A stretch of DNA of 64,000 bases from an uncultured Burkholderiales bacterium. Its GTDB lineage: Bacteria; Pseudomonadota; Gammaproteobacteria; Burkholderiales; Thiobacillaceae. The notes under the pieces were generated by a model. That model made no database searches, had not been told where the DNA came from, and worked only from the letters and a program-made list of their open reading frames with translations. The translations under genes were made by a program, and so were the position numbers. Location of the stretch: contig CALEDT010000003.1 in NCBI GenBank assembly GCA_937949525.1, positions 50,689 through 114,688 on the forward strand, given 5' to 3'. Positions 43,335 to 55,051 of the stretch are shown piece after piece. How positions within the stretch are numbered: position 1 is the first letter of the stretch; the number at the start of each line of letters is the position of its first letter.

Positions 43335-43862
43335 TCAGTTGCGATACTCCGCCGCCAGTTGCACGTAGTTCTCCGCCTGACGGGCGAAGGCGCTGATTTC
43401 CTCATCGTTCAAGCGCCGTATCGGCAGCGCCGGCCGGCCGACGTACAGCCAGCCGCTGTGCAGTACCCGGCTTTCGGGCACCAGGCTGCCGGCGCCGAGT
43501 AGTACACGCGGTTCCAGCACGGCGTGGTCCATGACCACGGCACCCATGCCGATCAGGCACTCGTCGTGCACCGTGCAGCCGTGCAGGATGACGCCGTGGC
43601 CTATGGTCACCGCTTCGCCGATATGCAGCGCCGCGCCTTCGGGGTGACGTGCGCTGTTGCGGCTGACGTGCAGGATGGCGCCATCCTGCACGTTGCTGCG
43701 CGCGCCGATGCGGATGCGGTTGACGTCGCCACGGATGACCGCGCCTGGCCAGACCGAGACGCCGTCGCCCAGCACGACGTCACCGATGACCGTGGCCGCG
43801 GCGTGGACGAACACGTCCCTGCCGAGGACAGGCACGATGCCGCGGTAGGGTTGGATCGCCAT
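43335..43862 (-). CDS. Gamma-class carbonic anhydrase-like hexapeptide protein
   Basis: A 175-aa left-handed beta-helix protein of the YrdA/PaaY gamma-carbonic-anhydrase type. Hexapeptide repeats run from about residues 15 to 140. The three histidines expected to bind the metal are in SARHPEG, TIGHGV and ILHGC. The start MAIQPYRGIVPVLGRDVFV is typical. It may hydrate carbon dioxide, but many homologues show little activity. Divergent from prlC; transcribed towards the tRNA-Arg terminator. Confidence 0.92.
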   Translation of the reverse strand: MAIQPYRGIVPVLGRDVFVHAAATVIGDVVLGDGVSVWPGAVIRGDVNRIRIGARSNVQDGAILHVSRNSARHPEGAALHIGEAVTIGHGVILHGCTVHDECLIGMGAVVMDHAVLEPRVLLGAGSLVPESRVLHSGWLYVGRPALPIRRLNDEEISAFARQAENYVQLAAEYRN

Positions 43863-44003
43863 GGCGTATGCTCGTGAAGGCCGATGGAAGCTGTGCGCAC
43901 GGTAACACAGCCGGCCGGTGGCGGTCGGGCGCCGGAATACGAACTTGAAATCGCGGCGTTCGCGCCGATACTGTCGGTTCGATCCGACTTCCGCACGCCC
44001 GCC

Positions 44004-46040
44004 ATGAACCCCCTGCTCGATTTCTCCGGACTGCCCCGTTACCGCGATATCCGCCCCGAACACGTCACGCCCGCGGTCGACCAGTTGCTGGCCGACAACC
44101 GTGCGCTGGTGGCGCGCCTGGTGGACGATGCCACGCCGGCCACCTGGGATGCCTTCGTCGCGCCGCTGGAGGATGCCAACGAACGGCTGTCGCGCGCCTG
44201 GGGCCAGGTCTCGCATCTGCATTCGGTGCTGGATGGTCCGGAACTGCGCGAAGCCTACAACGCCAATCTGCCCAAGATCACCCAGTACTACGCCGAACTG
44301 GGCCAGCACGCGGGGCTGTTCCGCAAGTACAAGAGGCTCGCCGCCGCGCCGGAGTTCGCCACGCTGACGCCGGCGCGGCGCAAGGTGATCGACAACGAAC
44401 TGCGCGACTTCAAGCTGGGCGGCGCGGAGTTGCCGGACGCGCGGAAGCCGCGTTTCATGGCCATCCAGGAGGAACTGTCCAGGCTGTCGGCCAAGTTCGA
44501 GGAAAACCTGCTCGACGCCACCAATGCCTGGAGCAAGTGGATCGACGACGAGGCGGAACTGACCGGTCTGCCGGAAGACGCCAAGGCGATGTTCCGCGAG
44601 CTGGCCGAGGCCGATGGCAAGCCGGGATGGAAGCTGAACCTGCAGGCGCCGTCCTACCTGCCGGTGATGCAGTACTGCGCCAACCGCGCGCTGCGCGAGG
44701 AGATGTATCGCGCTTATGTCACGCGCGCTTCCGAGTTCGGCCCGCAGGCGCTGGACAACACGCCGTTGATCGCGCGCATCCTGGAACTGCGTCAGGAGGC
44801 GGCGCGCATGCTGGGCTTCGATACTTACGCGGAACTGTCGCTGGAACCGAAGATGGCGCAGACGCCGGCCGAGGTGCTGGATTTCCTCGACACCCTGGCG
44901 CGCCGCGCCAAGCCTTACGCCGAGCGCGACATGGCCGAGCTGCGCGAGTTCGCGGCGCGCGAACTGGACCTGCCCGAGCTGATGGCCTGGGACATCGCCT
45001 GGGCCAGCGAGAAGCTGCGCGAATCGCGTTACGCCTATTCCGAGACCGAGGTGAAGCGGTATCTGCAGGAACCGCGGGTGCTGGCCGGCCTGTTCCGCGT
45101 CATCGAAACGCTGTACGGCCTGCGCATCCAACCGGACTCCGCGCCGGTGTGGCATGACGATGTCAAGTTCTACACCCTTACCGACCGCCAGGGGCAACGG
45201 GTCGGCCAGTTCTACTTGGACTTGTACGCGCGCGACACCAAGCGCGGCGGCGCCTGGATGGACGATGCCATCACGCGGCGGCGCAAGGATGGTGGTATCC
45301 AGACGCCGGTGGCCTACCTGACCTGCAACTTCCAGCGTCCGGTGGGCGGCAGGCCGGCGCTGCTGACGCATGACGACGTGATCACGCTGTTCCACGAGTT
45401 CGGCCACGGTCTGCATCATCTGCTGACGCGGGTGGAGGAACTGGGCGTGTCCGGCATCAACGGCGTGGAGTGGGACGCGGTGGAACTGCCCAGCCAGTTC
45501 ATGGAGAACTTCTGCTGGGAATGGGACGTGCTCAAACACATGACCGCGCACGTCGACAGCGGTGAGCCGCTGCCACGCGCGCTGTTCGACAAGATGCTGG
45601 CGGCAAAGAATTTCCAGGCCGGCATGCAGACCGTGCGCCAGATCGAGTTCTCGCTGTTCGACATGCATCTGCACCACGACCGGGCGCCGGGCGTGAGCGC
45701 GCTGCAGTTGCTCGCCGACATCCGCAGGCGCGTGGCGGTGGTGATCCCGCCCGAGTACAACCGCTTTCCCAACAATTTCTCGCATATCTTCGCCGGCGGT
45801 TATGCCGCCGGCTACTACAGCTACAAATGGGCGGAGGTGCTGTCCGCGGATGCCTACAGCCTGTTCGAGGAGGAAGCCGCCGCGCACGTCGGCGGCGTGC
45901 TCAACCCGGAGATCGGCCAGCGTTTCTGGAGCGAGATCCTCGCCCAGGGCGGCAGCCGTCCGGCGCTGGAGTCGTTCAAGGCGTTCCGCGGCCGTGAGCC
46001 GACCATCGACGCGCTGCTGAGGCACAACGGCATGGCGTGA
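44004..46040 (+). CDS. prlC: Oligopeptidase A (M3 metallopeptidase)
   Basis: A 678-aa cytoplasmic zinc peptidase that degrades short peptides, including cleaved signal peptides. The zinc motif HEFGHGLHH is at about residues 465-473, with downstream Glu ligands. The N-terminus MNPLLDFSGLPRYRDIRPEHV matches PrlC/OpdA. The ATG at 44004 is chosen on that basis. In many gammaproteobacteria prlC is next to a YrdA-like gamma carbonic anhydrase gene, as here (divergent). Confidence 0.96.
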   Translation: MNPLLDFSGLPRYRDIRPEHVTPAVDQLLADNRALVARLVDDATPATWDAFVAPLEDANERLSRAWGQVSHLHSVLDGPELREAYNANLPKITQYYAELGQHAGLFRKYKRLAAAPEFATLTPARRKVIDNELRDFKLGGAELPDARKPRFMAIQEELSRLSAKFEENLLDATNAWSKWIDDEAELTGLPEDAKAMFRELAEADGKPGWKLNLQAPSYLPVMQYCANRALREEMYRAYVTRASEFGPQALDNTPLIARILELRQEAARMLGFDTYAELSLEPKMAQTPAEVLDFLDTLARRAKPYAERDMAELREFAARELDLPELMAWDIAWASEKLRESRYAYSETEVKRYLQEPRVLAGLFRVIETLYGLRIQPDSAPVWHDDVKFYTLTDRQGQRVGQFYLDLYARDTKRGGAWMDDAITRRRKDGGIQTPVAYLTCNFQRPVGGRPALLTHDDVITLFHEFGHGLHHLLTRVEELGVSGINGVEWDAVELPSQFMENFCWEWDVLKHMTAHVDSGEPLPRALFDKMLAAKNFQAGMQTVRQIEFSLFDMHLHHDRAPGVSALQLLADIRRRVAVVIPPEYNRFPNNFSHIFAGGYAAGYYSYKWAEVLSADAYSLFEEEAAAHVGGVLNPEIGQRFWSEILAQGGSRPALESFKAFRGREPTIDALLRHNGMA

Positions 46041-46227
46041 ATCGCGGGCGGCGTCGGCACCGCGACGTTCGTCCACGATGCGTGGCGCGGATGCACCGTG
46101 CGGGCGCACTGCCGGGCTTTGCGCCGGTCGAGCCGCGGCAGCGCGCCCGTTGCACCGCGCGCCTGGAATCGTTGGATAATGCGCGCGTCCAACCCCGCTC
46201 GCCGCATCGGCAAGGAGTCCGAAAACC

Positions 46228-47552
46228 ATGAAGATCACCGTCATCGGTACCGGCTATGTCGGCCTGGTCACCGGCACCTGCCTGGCCGAGGTCGGCAACG
46301 AGGTCATGTGCCTCGACGTCGACCCGCGCAAGATCGAGATTCTCAAATCCGGCGGCATCCCCATCTATGAGCCGGGCCTGCAGGAGATGGTGCGGCGCAA
46401 CGTGGAGGCGGGGCGGCTGTTCTTCACCACCGACATCGAGGAATCGGTGCATTTCGGCCAGATCCAGTTCATCGCCGTGGGCACGCCGCCGGACGAGGAC
46501 GGTTCCGCCGATCTGCAATACGTGGTCGCCGCGGCGCGCAACATCGGCCGCCACATGAACGACTTCAAGCTGGTGGTGGACAAGTCCACGGTGCCGGTGG
46601 GCACCGCCGACAAGGTCAGGGCAGCGCTGGCCGAGGAACTCGTCGCGCGCGGCGTCAACCTCGAGTTCTGCGTCGCCTCCAACCCGGAATTCCTCAAGGA
46701 AGGCGCGGCGGTGGACGACTTCATGAAGCCGGACCGCATCGTCATCGGCACCGACAGCGAGCGCGCCACCCAGTTGCTGCGCCAGTTGTACGCGCCGTTC
46801 CAGCGCAACCACGACCGCCTGGTGGTGATGGACGTGCGTTCGGCGGAACTGACCAAGTATGCGGCCAACGCCATGCTGGCCACGCGCATCTCGTTCATGA
46901 ACGAGCTGGCCATCCTCGCCGAGCGGCTGGGCGCCGACATCGAACAGGTGCGCCACGGCATCGGCTCCGATCCGCGCATCGGCTATCACTTCCTGTACGC
47001 CGGCTGCGGCTACGGCGGTTCCTGTTTCCCCAAGGACGTGCAGGCGCTGCGCCGCACCGCGCAGGAGAACGGCGTGCCGCTGCGCGTGCTGGATGCCGTC
47101 GAGGATGCCAACGACGCGCAGAAGCAGGTGCTGGTGAACAAGCTGGTGGCGCGCTTCGGCCGCGATCTGAAGGGCAAGCGTTTCGCCATGTGGGGGCTGG
47201 CGTTCAAACCCAACACCGATGACATGCGCGAGGCGCCTTCGCGCACCATGCTGGATGCGCTGTGGCGGATGGGGGCGACGGTGGCGGCCTACGATCCGGC
47301 GGCGATGGACGAGACCCGCCGTATCTACGGCGAGCGCGCCGACCTGCAACTGGTCAACGGCCCGATGGATGCGCTGAAGGGCGCCGATGCGCTGCTCATC
47401 GTCACCGAGTGGAAGGTGTTCCGCAGCCCCAATTTCGACACCATGAAGGCGTTGCTCAACCATCCGGTGATCTTCGACGGCCGCAACCTCTACGAGCCGG
47501 CGCGGATGCGTGAAATGGGCTGGGAATACTTCCCGATCGGGCGGCAGACGGC

Positions 47553-47556
<4 letters not shown>
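46228..47556 (+). CDS. ugd: UDP-glucose 6-dehydrogenase
   Basis: A 442-aa NAD enzyme oxidising UDP-glucose to UDP-glucuronate. The Rossmann motif is [12 protein letters not shown] (about 5-16), and the catalytic cysteine lies in [13 protein letters not shown]. The C-terminal UDP-binding domain contains [20 protein letters not shown] / GATAAT pair (46150-46180, 19-bp spacing) may be its promoter in the 187-bp gap after prlC. Its stop overlaps the next epimerase gene (ATGA), so UDP-glucuronate is passed to a neighbour enzyme. Confidence 0.96.
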
Positions 47557-48581
<1,025 letters not shown>

Positions 48582-48612
48582 GGCAATCGGCTTGCGAGCG
48601 GGAGGCATGATG

Positions 48613-49116
48613 ATGAATCGAACCGTCAAACTGGTGTTGTTCCTCGCACTGGGGCTGTACGGCCTGACGGCTACCGCCAGCAATTTGTACAAGTGGGTGG
48701 ATTCGGCCGGCCGCGTGCATTACTCCGACCAGCCGCCGCCGCCCGACGTGCGTCAGGCCCGCCAGATCAGCGGCCGCGGCAACGTCGTGGAGGTGGACAA
48801 GGAGTCGTTCGATACCCGTCAGGCGCGCGAGCGCAGTCCGGTGGAGTTGTTCTCCAGCGCCTGCGGTCCGTTGTGCGACCAGGCGACGGAACACCTGCGC
48901 AAACGCGGCATCCCGTTCACGCTGCGTGATCCTTCGACGGACCCCGAACACGCGGTCGCGCTGAAACGGCTCACCGGCGCGCTGGAGGTGCCGGTGATCG
49001 TGGTCGGCAAGGCACACCTGAAGGGCTTCGAGGCGGCTTCTTGGGATGCCATGCTGGATGCCGCCGGCTATCCACGCACGCCGTTGCCGTCGGAACGCGC
49101 GCGTCCGCCGCGTTGA
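48613..49116 (+). CDS. DUF4124 and glutaredoxin-like domain secreted protein
   Basis: A 167-aa protein with a signal peptide (about 1-23), a DUF4124 domain (NLYKWVDSAGRVHYSDQPPP, about 24-45) and a C-terminal glutaredoxin-like domain (about 80-150) including RKRGIPFTLRD and EVPVIVVG. The cysteine pair is spaced CGPLC (three residues between) instead of the usual CxxC. GGGAGG lies 7-8 bp upstream of the ATG at 48613; ATGs at 48607 and 48610 are alternatives. Likely periplasmic; function unknown. Confidence 0.8.
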   Translation: MNRTVKLVLFLALGLYGLTATASNLYKWVDSAGRVHYSDQPPPPDVRQARQISGRGNVVEVDKESFDTRQARERSPVELFSSACGPLCDQATEHLRKRGIPFTLRDPSTDPEHAVALKRLTGALEVPVIVVGKAHLKGFEAASWDAMLDAAGYPRTPLPSERARPPR

Positions 49117-49170
49117 CGCGCTCGGCCGCGTGCCCGCACCGCACCGGCCCCGAATTCGACTGGAGTCCAC

Positions 49171-50967
49171 ATGTTTCGCTTGGCTGGTTGGTACGGACAC
49201 GGCACCGAGGCTGCGCCGCAGGTGCTGGAACACATGCTGGCCCGTTGCGCCGTGGCGCGTCCGGCGCACCAGTGCAGCGCCGCGGATTGCGCGCTGGCGG
49301 CGAGTGCGGACATCGCGCGCGACGGCGATCGGATCGCGGCGATCATCGGCCGCCCCATCCTGCCGCCGGATCTGGCCGGCGACGGCGCCGCCGCCGCGCT
49401 GCTGAACCTGTGGCGCCGCCATGGGCGCGAGGCACCCGCGCACATCCACGGTACCTTCGCGCTGGCGCTGATCGATCGCCGTGCCGGCGAGGTGTTCCTG
49501 GCGCTGGATCGCATCGGTGCGCACAAGCTGGCGTTCGCTGCGTCGCCGGCCGGGCTGGTGTTCGCCAGTCAGGCGGACATGGTGGCGGCGCACCCGGCGG
49601 TGGGCGCACGCATCGATGCGCAGGGACTGTTCGATTACTTCTATTTCGCCAGCGTGCCTGCGCCGGGCAGCATCTTCCAGGGCGTGGAGAAGCTGTTGCC
49701 GGCTCAGTGGGCGCACTGGCGCGATGGCCGGCTGATGCGCGGCTTTTACTGGGCGCTGCATTACCGCGACGCGCCGCGCAGCGATTTCGACGCGCAGGCG
49801 GCCCGCTTCCACGGGTTGCTGCGCGAGTCGGTGGCGCGCGCGCGCGCCACCGACCGGGTGGCCGCGTTCCTGTCCGGCGGCACCGACAGTTCCACGGTGT
49901 GCGGCGTATTGAAGGAACAGACCGGCGCGGTGGATGCCTATTCCATCGGTTTCGCCGCGGACGGTTTCGACGAGATGGCGTACGCGCGCATCGCCGCCCG
50001 CCGTTTCGGCCTGGACATGCACGAGTACTACCTGAAGCCGGATGACATCGTCGAGGCCATGCCGGTGATCGCCGCGCACTACGACGAGCCGTTCGCCAAC
50101 GAGTCCGCCGTGCCCACGTATTTCTGCGCCAAGCTGGCGGTGGCGGCGGGGCATACGGTGATGCTGGCCGGCGACGGCGGCGACGAGATCTTCGGCGGCA
50201 ATGCACGCTATGCCAAGCAGAAGGTGTTCGAGGTCTATCACGCTTTGCCGGCGGTTCTGCGCAAGGGCCTGATCGAGCCGTTCGCGGCGCTGCCCGGCCT
50301 GTCGGTGTTGCCGCCGGCGCGCAAGTTGCAGAGCTATCTGCGCCAGGCCAACATCCCGTTGCCGGAGCGCATGGAGACCTACAACTACCTGCACCGTCAG
50401 CCGCTGGATACGCTGTTCACGCGCGCTTTCCTGGAACGCATCGATGCGCAACGGCCCATCGCGCTGCTGAAGGAGGTGTACGACCGCACCGATTCCACGT
50501 CCTTCATCAACCGCATGCTGCATCTGGACCTCAAATTCACGTTGGCCGACAGCGACCTGCGCAAGGTGGGCGGCATGACCGAGGCGGCCGGCATCGAGGT
50601 ACGTTACCCGCTGCTGGACGACGCGCTGGTCGAGTTCTCCGGCGAGGTGCCGCCGGACTGGAAGGTCAAGGGGCAGTACCTGCGCTGGTTCTTCAAGACC
50701 GCGCTGAAAGGGTTTCTGCCCGATGAGATCATCAACAAGAGCAAGCACGGCTTCGGCCTGCCCTTCGGCCTGTGGGCGCGCGAGCATGCGCCGTTGCGCG
50801 AGCGGGTCGAGGACCGGCTGGCCGACCTGAAACGGCGCGATCTGCTCGCACCGGAACACATCGACGCCATACGCGTGCAGCACCAGTCCGGTCACGCCAC
50901 CTACTACGGCAAGGTCATCTGGAACCTGGTGACGCTGGAGGAGTGGCTGGCGGCGCGAGGGTTGTGA
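49171..50967 (+). CDS. Asparagine-synthetase-like protein lacking the N-terminal catalytic cysteine
   Basis: A 598-aa AsnB-family protein. The synthetase domain is intact: the PP-loop is AAFLSGGTDSSTV (about residues 231-243) and the later motif is LAGDGGDEIFGGN. The N-terminal glutaminase domain starts MFRLAG instead of MCGIAG, so the nucleophilic cysteine is phenylalanine and glutamine hydrolysis should not occur. GGAG is properly spaced before the ATG at 49171, so the start is sound. Following uronic-acid sugar genes, it may amidate a sugar or peptide carboxylate; asparagine synthesis from ammonia is the alternative. Confidence 0.9.
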   Translation: MFRLAGWYGHGTEAAPQVLEHMLARCAVARPAHQCSAADCALAASADIARDGDRIAAIIGRPILPPDLAGDGAAAALLNLWRRHGREAPAHIHGTFALALIDRRAGEVFLALDRIGAHKLAFAASPAGLVFASQADMVAAHPAVGARIDAQGLFDYFYFASVPAPGSIFQGVEKLLPAQWAHWRDGRLMRGFYWALHYRDAPRSDFDAQAARFHGLLRESVARARATDRVAAFLSGGTDSSTVCGVLKEQTGAVDAYSIGFAADGFDEMAYARIAARRFGLDMHEYYLKPDDIVEAMPVIAAHYDEPFANESAVPTYFCAKLAVAAGHTVMLAGDGGDEIFGGNARYAKQKVFEVYHALPAVLRKGLIEPFAALPGLSVLPPARKLQSYLRQANIPLPERMETYNYLHRQPLDTLFTRAFLERIDAQRPIALLKEVYDRTDSTSFINRMLHLDLKFTLADSDLRKVGGMTEAAGIEVRYPLLDDALVEFSGEVPPDWKVKGQYLRWFFKTALKGFLPDEIINKSKHGFGLPFGLWAREHAPLRERVEDRLADLKRRDLLAPEHIDAIRVQHQSGHATYYGKVIWNLVTLEEWLAARGL

Positions 50968-51040
50968 CCGGCCGCACCGTGCCATCGAAATTTCCCGGTC
51001 GAGGCTCTACACTCGCAGCCCTGCTCGGGACAGGGACATC

Positions 51041-52771
51041 ATGAACGACGTCGGACGGCTGGCCGCGCGCTACGTCAACGGCCTGCATTTCAACAATCTG
51101 CGTGGGGATCTGTTCGGCGGCGTCACCGCCGCCGTGGTGGCGCTGCCGCTGGCACTGGCGTTCGGCGTCGCCTCCGGCGCCGGACCGGTGGCCGGCTTGT
51201 ACGGCGCCATCTGCGTGGGGCTGTTCGCCGCACTGTTCGGCGGCACGCCGGCGCAGGTGTCCGGTCCCACCGGGCCGATGACGGTGGTCATGGCGGTGAT
51301 CCTGACGCAATACACCGCGTTGTATCCGGACGACCCCGCGCGCGGTCTGGCGCTGGCCTTCACCGTGGTGATGATGGGCGGCCTGATGCAGATCGCCTTC
51401 GGCCTGTTCAAGCTTGGCAAATACATCAACCTGGTGCCGGCGCCGGTGGTGTCCGGCTTCATGAGCGGCATCGGCATCATCATCATCCTGTTGCAGTTCG
51501 AGCCCCTGCTCGGCCACGCCAGCCTGAGCGGCGCGCTGGCGGCGGCACTGGCGCTGCCCTGGGCATTGACCCATCCGGTGCGCGATGCCGTCGTGCTCGG
51601 CGTCGGCACGCTGCTGCTGGTGTATCTCTGGCCGCAGCGCCTCAACCGTATCGTGCCGGCGCCGCTGGTGGCGCTGGCCGTGGGCGGCGCCGGCCTGTAC
51701 CTGTTCTATGGCGGGCAGGTGACGACGCGTGACGTGGAAGGCCAGATCGTGCATTTCATCGGCCAGGCCAAGATCATCGGCGACATCCCGACCGGACTGC
51801 CGACCCCCCGACTGCCGCACATCGAGCCGGCGCTGCTGGTCGACATGCTGAAATCGGCGCTGATCCTGGCGGTGCTCGGTTCCATCGATTCGCTGCTGAC
51901 CTCGCTGGTGGCCGACAACATCACGCGCAGCAACCATGAATCCGATCGCGAGTTGATCGGCCAGGGTGTCGGCAATACCGTGTCCGGCCTGTTCGGCGGA
52001 TTGCCCGGCGCCGGCGCCACCATGCGTACCGTGGTCAACGTGCGCGCCGGCGGGCTCACGCCGCTGTCCGGCGCGATCCATGCGCTGTTGCTGCTGGCCG
52101 TGGCGCTGGGCGCCGGCGGTTTCGTCAGTTACGTGCCGCACGCCGTGCTCGCCGGCATTCTGATCAAGGTCGGCACCGACATCATCGATTGGGACTACCT
52201 GCGCCGCTTGCGCCATGCGCCGCGCGCCGGCGTGGTGATGATGCTCACCGTGCTGGCGCTGACCGTGTTCGTCGATCTGATCACCGCAGTCGGTGTCGGC
52301 ATGGTCATGGCCAGTCTGGTGTTCGTCCAACGCATGAGCGACCTGCAGCTCGCCAGCATCACCGCCATCACCGACCCCGGCGACGAAGCGCCGCTGTCAG
52401 CCGAGGAACGCGACATCATGAAGGCGGCGGGCGGACGCATCCTGCTGTTCCACCCGACCGGTCCGTTGAGTTTCGGCGCCGCCAAGGGCATGGTGCGGCG
52501 ACTGGCCGGTTTCCAGCATTACGACGTACTGGTGCTGGATCTGTCGGACGTCAACAACATCGACTACAGCGCGGCGCGCGCGGTGGAGGACATGATCCGA
52601 CGCGCCTCGGCCGAAGGCAGCTCGGTACATCTGGCGGTGCGTCACGAGCAGGTGGCTGACATGCTGGAACGCGAAGAGGTGCTGGATCTGCTGCCGCCCG
52701 GCCATCGCCATGACCACCGCGTGTCGGCATTGCGCGCGGCCGCCGAAGCGGTGACGAGGAGGCAGGCATGA
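51041..52771 (+). CDS. SulP family anion transporter with STAS domain
   Basis: A 576-aa SLC26/SulP transporter. About 10-14 hydrophobic segments lie in residues 20-425, with the signature region [13 protein letters not shown] (about 70-82) and the segment [21 protein letters not shown]-terminal STAS domain spans about 450-560. Substrates of the family include sulfate, bicarbonate and dicarboxylates; sequence alone does not tell which. The stop overlaps the DUF486 gene (ATGA). Confidence 0.92.
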   Translation: MNDVGRLAARYVNGLHFNNLRGDLFGGVTAAVVALPLALAFGVASGAGPVAGLYGAICVGLFAALFGGTPAQVSGPTGPMTVVMAVILTQYTALYPDDPARGLALAFTVVMMGGLMQIAFGLFKLGKYINLVPAPVVSGFMSGIGIIIILLQFEPLLGHASLSGALAAALALPWALTHPVRDAVVLGVGTLLLVYLWPQRLNRIVPAPLVALAVGGAGLYLFYGGQVTTRDVEGQIVHFIGQAKIIGDIPTGLPTPRLPHIEPALLVDMLKSALILAVLGSIDSLLTSLVADNITRSNHESDRELIGQGVGNTVSGLFGGLPGAGATMRTVVNVRAGGLTPLSGAIHALLLLAVALGAGGFVSYVPHAVLAGILIKVGTDIIDWDYLRRLRHAPRAGVVMMLTVLALTVFVDLITAVGVGMVMASLVFVQRMSDLQLASITAITDPGDEAPLSAEERDIMKAAGGRILLFHPTGPLSFGAAKGMVRRLAGFQHYDVLVLDLSDVNNIDYSAARAVEDMIRRASAEGSSVHLAVRHEQVADMLEREEVLDLLPPGHRHDHRVSALRAAAEAVTRRQA

Positions 52772-53127
52772 CGTTGTCGCCGTACCCCGCCACGCTGCTG
52801 CAGACCGTGGTCCTGCTGGTGATGTCCAACCTGTTCATGACCATCGCCTGGTATGCCCACCTCAAACATCTCAACGACAAGCCCTGGTGGATCGCCGCGC
52901 TGCTGAGCTGGGGTGTTGCGCTGTTCGAGTACCTGCTCATGGTGCCGGCCAACCGCATCGGCTACGTGCACCTGACCCTGCCGCAACTGAAGATCCTGCA
53001 GGAAGTGATCACACTGGCGGTGTTCGTGCCGTTCGCGGTGTTCTACATGAAGGAGCCGATGACCTGGAACTACCTGTGGGCGGGGTTGTGCCTGGTCGGC
53101 GCGGTGTATTTCATCTTTCGTACATGA
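52768..53127 (+). CDS. DUF486 small membrane protein
   Basis: A 119-aa protein with four hydrophobic segments (about 9-29, 40-58, 72-90, 98-117) and the DUF486 pattern, including NLFMTIAWYAHLKH and FAVFYMKEP. The family resembles small drug/metabolite transporters; no function is established. It overlaps the SulP gene by 4 bp and could modulate or be cotranscribed with it. Confidence 0.85.
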   Translation: MTLSPYPATLLQTVVLLVMSNLFMTIAWYAHLKHLNDKPWWIAALLSWGVALFEYLLMVPANRIGYVHLTLPQLKILQEVITLAVFVPFAVFYMKEPMTWNYLWAGLCLVGAVYFIFRT

Positions 53128-53202
53128 ACCGGCGCCCACCCGCGGTGGGTGCCTGGCGCGCGTGATAACATCGCGTTTTCATTGCGTTTTCGAGTCTTCT
53201 CC

Positions 53203-54453
53203 ATGTTTTCCGCCGATCAGACCCTCGCCGCCACCGATCCCGAACTGTGGGCCGCCATCCAGCAGGAGGCGCGCCGCCAGGAGCAGCACATCGAACTCAT
53301 CGCCTCGGAGAATTACACCAGCCCGGCGGTGATGGAGGCTCAGGGCTCGGTGCTCACCAACAAGTACGCCGAGGGTTACCCCGGCAAGCGCTATTACGGC
53401 GGCTGCGAATACGTCGACATCGCCGAGCAGTTGGCGATCGACCGGGTCAAGGCGCTGTTCGGCGCCGAGGCGGCGAACGTGCAGCCGAATTCCGGTTCGC
53501 AGGCCAACCAGGCGGTGTTCATGGCCTTCTTGCAGCCGGGCGACACCATCATGGGCATGAGTCTGGCCGAGGGCGGGCACCTGACCCACGGCATGAAGCT
53601 GAACATGTCCGGCAAGTGGTTCAACGTCGTCGCCTATGGCCTCAACGAGCGCGAGGAGATCGACTACGAGCGCATGGAGGCGCTCGCGCGCGAGCACAAG
53701 CCCAAGCTGATCATCGCCGGTGCCTCGGCCTATGCGCTGCGCATCGATTTCGCCCGCTTCGCCAAAGTCGCCAGGGAAATCGGCGCCATCTTCATGGTCG
53801 ACATGGCGCACTATGCCGGGCTGGTGGCTGCCGGCGCCTATCCCAATCCGGTGCCGCATGCCGATGTGGTCACCTCCACCACGCACAAGACGCTGCGCGG
53901 GCCGCGTGGCGGCATCATCCTGATGAAGGCGGAGCATGAGAAGGCGATCAATTCGGCCATCTTCCCCGGCTTGCAGGGCGGCCCGTTGATGCACGTGATC
54001 GCCGGCAAGGCGGTGGCCTTCAAGGAAGCGGCGGGCAAGGAATTCAAGTTGTATCAGGAACAGGTGGCTGCCAATGCGCTGGTGATGTGCAAGGTGCTGA
54101 TCGAGCGCGGCCTGCGCATCGTCTCCGGTCGCACCGAAAGCCACGTGTTCCTGGTGGACCTGCGTGCCAAGAACCTGACCGGCAAGGATGCCGAAGCCGC
54201 GCTCGGCCGCGCGCACATCACGGTGAACAAGAACGCCATCCCCAACGATCCGCAGAAACCCATGATCACCTCCGGCATCCGCATCGGCACGCCGGCCATG
54301 ACCACACGCGGTTTCAAGGAATTGGAAGCGGAGAAGCTCGCCCACCTGGTCGCCGACGTGCTCGACTCCCCTGGTGACGAGGCGGTGATCGAGCGGGTCA
54401 AGGCCGAGGTGGCCAAGCTGACCGCGGCTTTTCCGGTGTACGGCGGCAGGTGA
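53203..54453 (+). CDS. glyA: Serine hydroxymethyltransferase
   Basis: A 416-aa PLP enzyme interconverting serine and glycine, the main source of one-carbon units. [20 protein letters not shown] is near the N-terminus; the PLP lysine lies in [13 protein letters not shown] (about residue 228). The start [16 protein letters not shown] fits the family; an earlier in-frame start at 53149 is rejected. A GATAAC box lies about 38 bp upstream without a clear -35. nrdR follows, the conserved glyA-nrdR order. Confidence 0.97.
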   Translation: MFSADQTLAATDPELWAAIQQEARRQEQHIELIASENYTSPAVMEAQGSVLTNKYAEGYPGKRYYGGCEYVDIAEQLAIDRVKALFGAEAANVQPNSGSQANQAVFMAFLQPGDTIMGMSLAEGGHLTHGMKLNMSGKWFNVVAYGLNEREEIDYERMEALAREHKPKLIIAGASAYALRIDFARFAKVAREIGAIFMVDMAHYAGLVAAGAYPNPVPHADVVTSTTHKTLRGPRGGIILMKAEHEKAINSAIFPGLQGGPLMHVIAGKAVAFKEAAGKEFKLYQEQVAANALVMCKVLIERGLRIVSGRTESHVFLVDLRAKNLTGKDAEAALGRAHITVNKNAIPNDPQKPMITSGIRIGTPAMTTRGFKELEAEKLAHLVADVLDSPGDEAVIERVKAEVAKLTAAFPVYGGR

Positions 54454-54459
54454 CGGATG

Positions 54460-54528
54460 CCGGGTTACGGGGCACAGCGGGATGCATGGCGCAGTCGCGC
54501 CCGACCCGTAGCCTGTAACCCGTAACCG
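54460..54528. repeat. Imperfect inverted repeat between glyA and nrdR
   Basis: GGTTACGGG (54463-54471) is complementary to CCCGTAACC (54519-54527), with a further near-copy TGTAACC just before the right arm. No T-run follows, so it is not a canonical terminator. It could form an mRNA structure just upstream of the nrdR start. Confidence 0.45.
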
Positions 54529-54539
54529 GGTACTTGAAC

Positions 54540-55034
54540 ATGAAATGCCCCTACTGCGGCGCATCCGACACCCAGGTGGTGGAAACCCGCCTGGGTGAGG
54601 ACGGCACCAGCATCCGCCGGCGCCGGCGCTGTGCCGCCTGCGACAAACGTTTCACCACCTTCGAGACCGCCGAGGTGCGGCTGCCCCTGGTGGTCAAGCA
54701 GCAGGGCGAACGCCAGGACTTCTCGCGCGACAAGCTGCGCGAGGGTTTCCGCCGCGCGCTGCACAAACGGCCGGTGTCGACCGAACTGGTGGATGCGGCG
54801 ATCGACCGGGTGCTGCACAAGCTGCTGGCGTTGGGCGAGCGCGAGGTGACTTCGCGTTACATCGGCGATCTGGTGATGGCCGAGCTCAAACGCCTGGACA
54901 AGGTCGCCTATATCCGCTTTGCCTCGGTTTACCGCGCGTTCCAGGACGTCGATGACTTTCGCGACGCCATCCGCGACGTCGAGCGGGGCGGCGTGGAGAC
55001 GGAAGCGGCGGGTGGGTCGGCCGAACCGGCGTAG
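54540..55034 (+). CDS. nrdR: Transcriptional repressor NrdR
   Basis: A 164-aa zinc ribbon-ATP-cone repressor of ribonucleotide reductase genes. The zinc cysteines are in MKCPYCGAS and [10 protein letters not shown]; the ATP-cone domain covers about residues 49-139. The ATG at 54540 gives the invariant MKCPYC start; no strong ribosome site is visible. It sits between glyA and ribD, the usual gammaproteobacterial location. Confidence 0.97.
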   Translation: MKCPYCGASDTQVVETRLGEDGTSIRRRRRCAACDKRFTTFETAEVRLPLVVKQQGERQDFSRDKLREGFRRALHKRPVSTELVDAAIDRVLHKLLALGEREVTSRYIGDLVMAELKRLDKVAYIRFASVYRAFQDVDDFRDAIRDVERGGVETEAAGGSAEPA

Positions 55035-55051
55035 TACGTCCGCGCGCGCCG

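Noticed and set aside
43335..46244. A 969-codon minus-strand frame joining the gamma carbonic anhydrase to sequence antisense of prlC.
   Set aside because: Only the last 175 codons are real; the upstream part mirrors the prlC coding strand.
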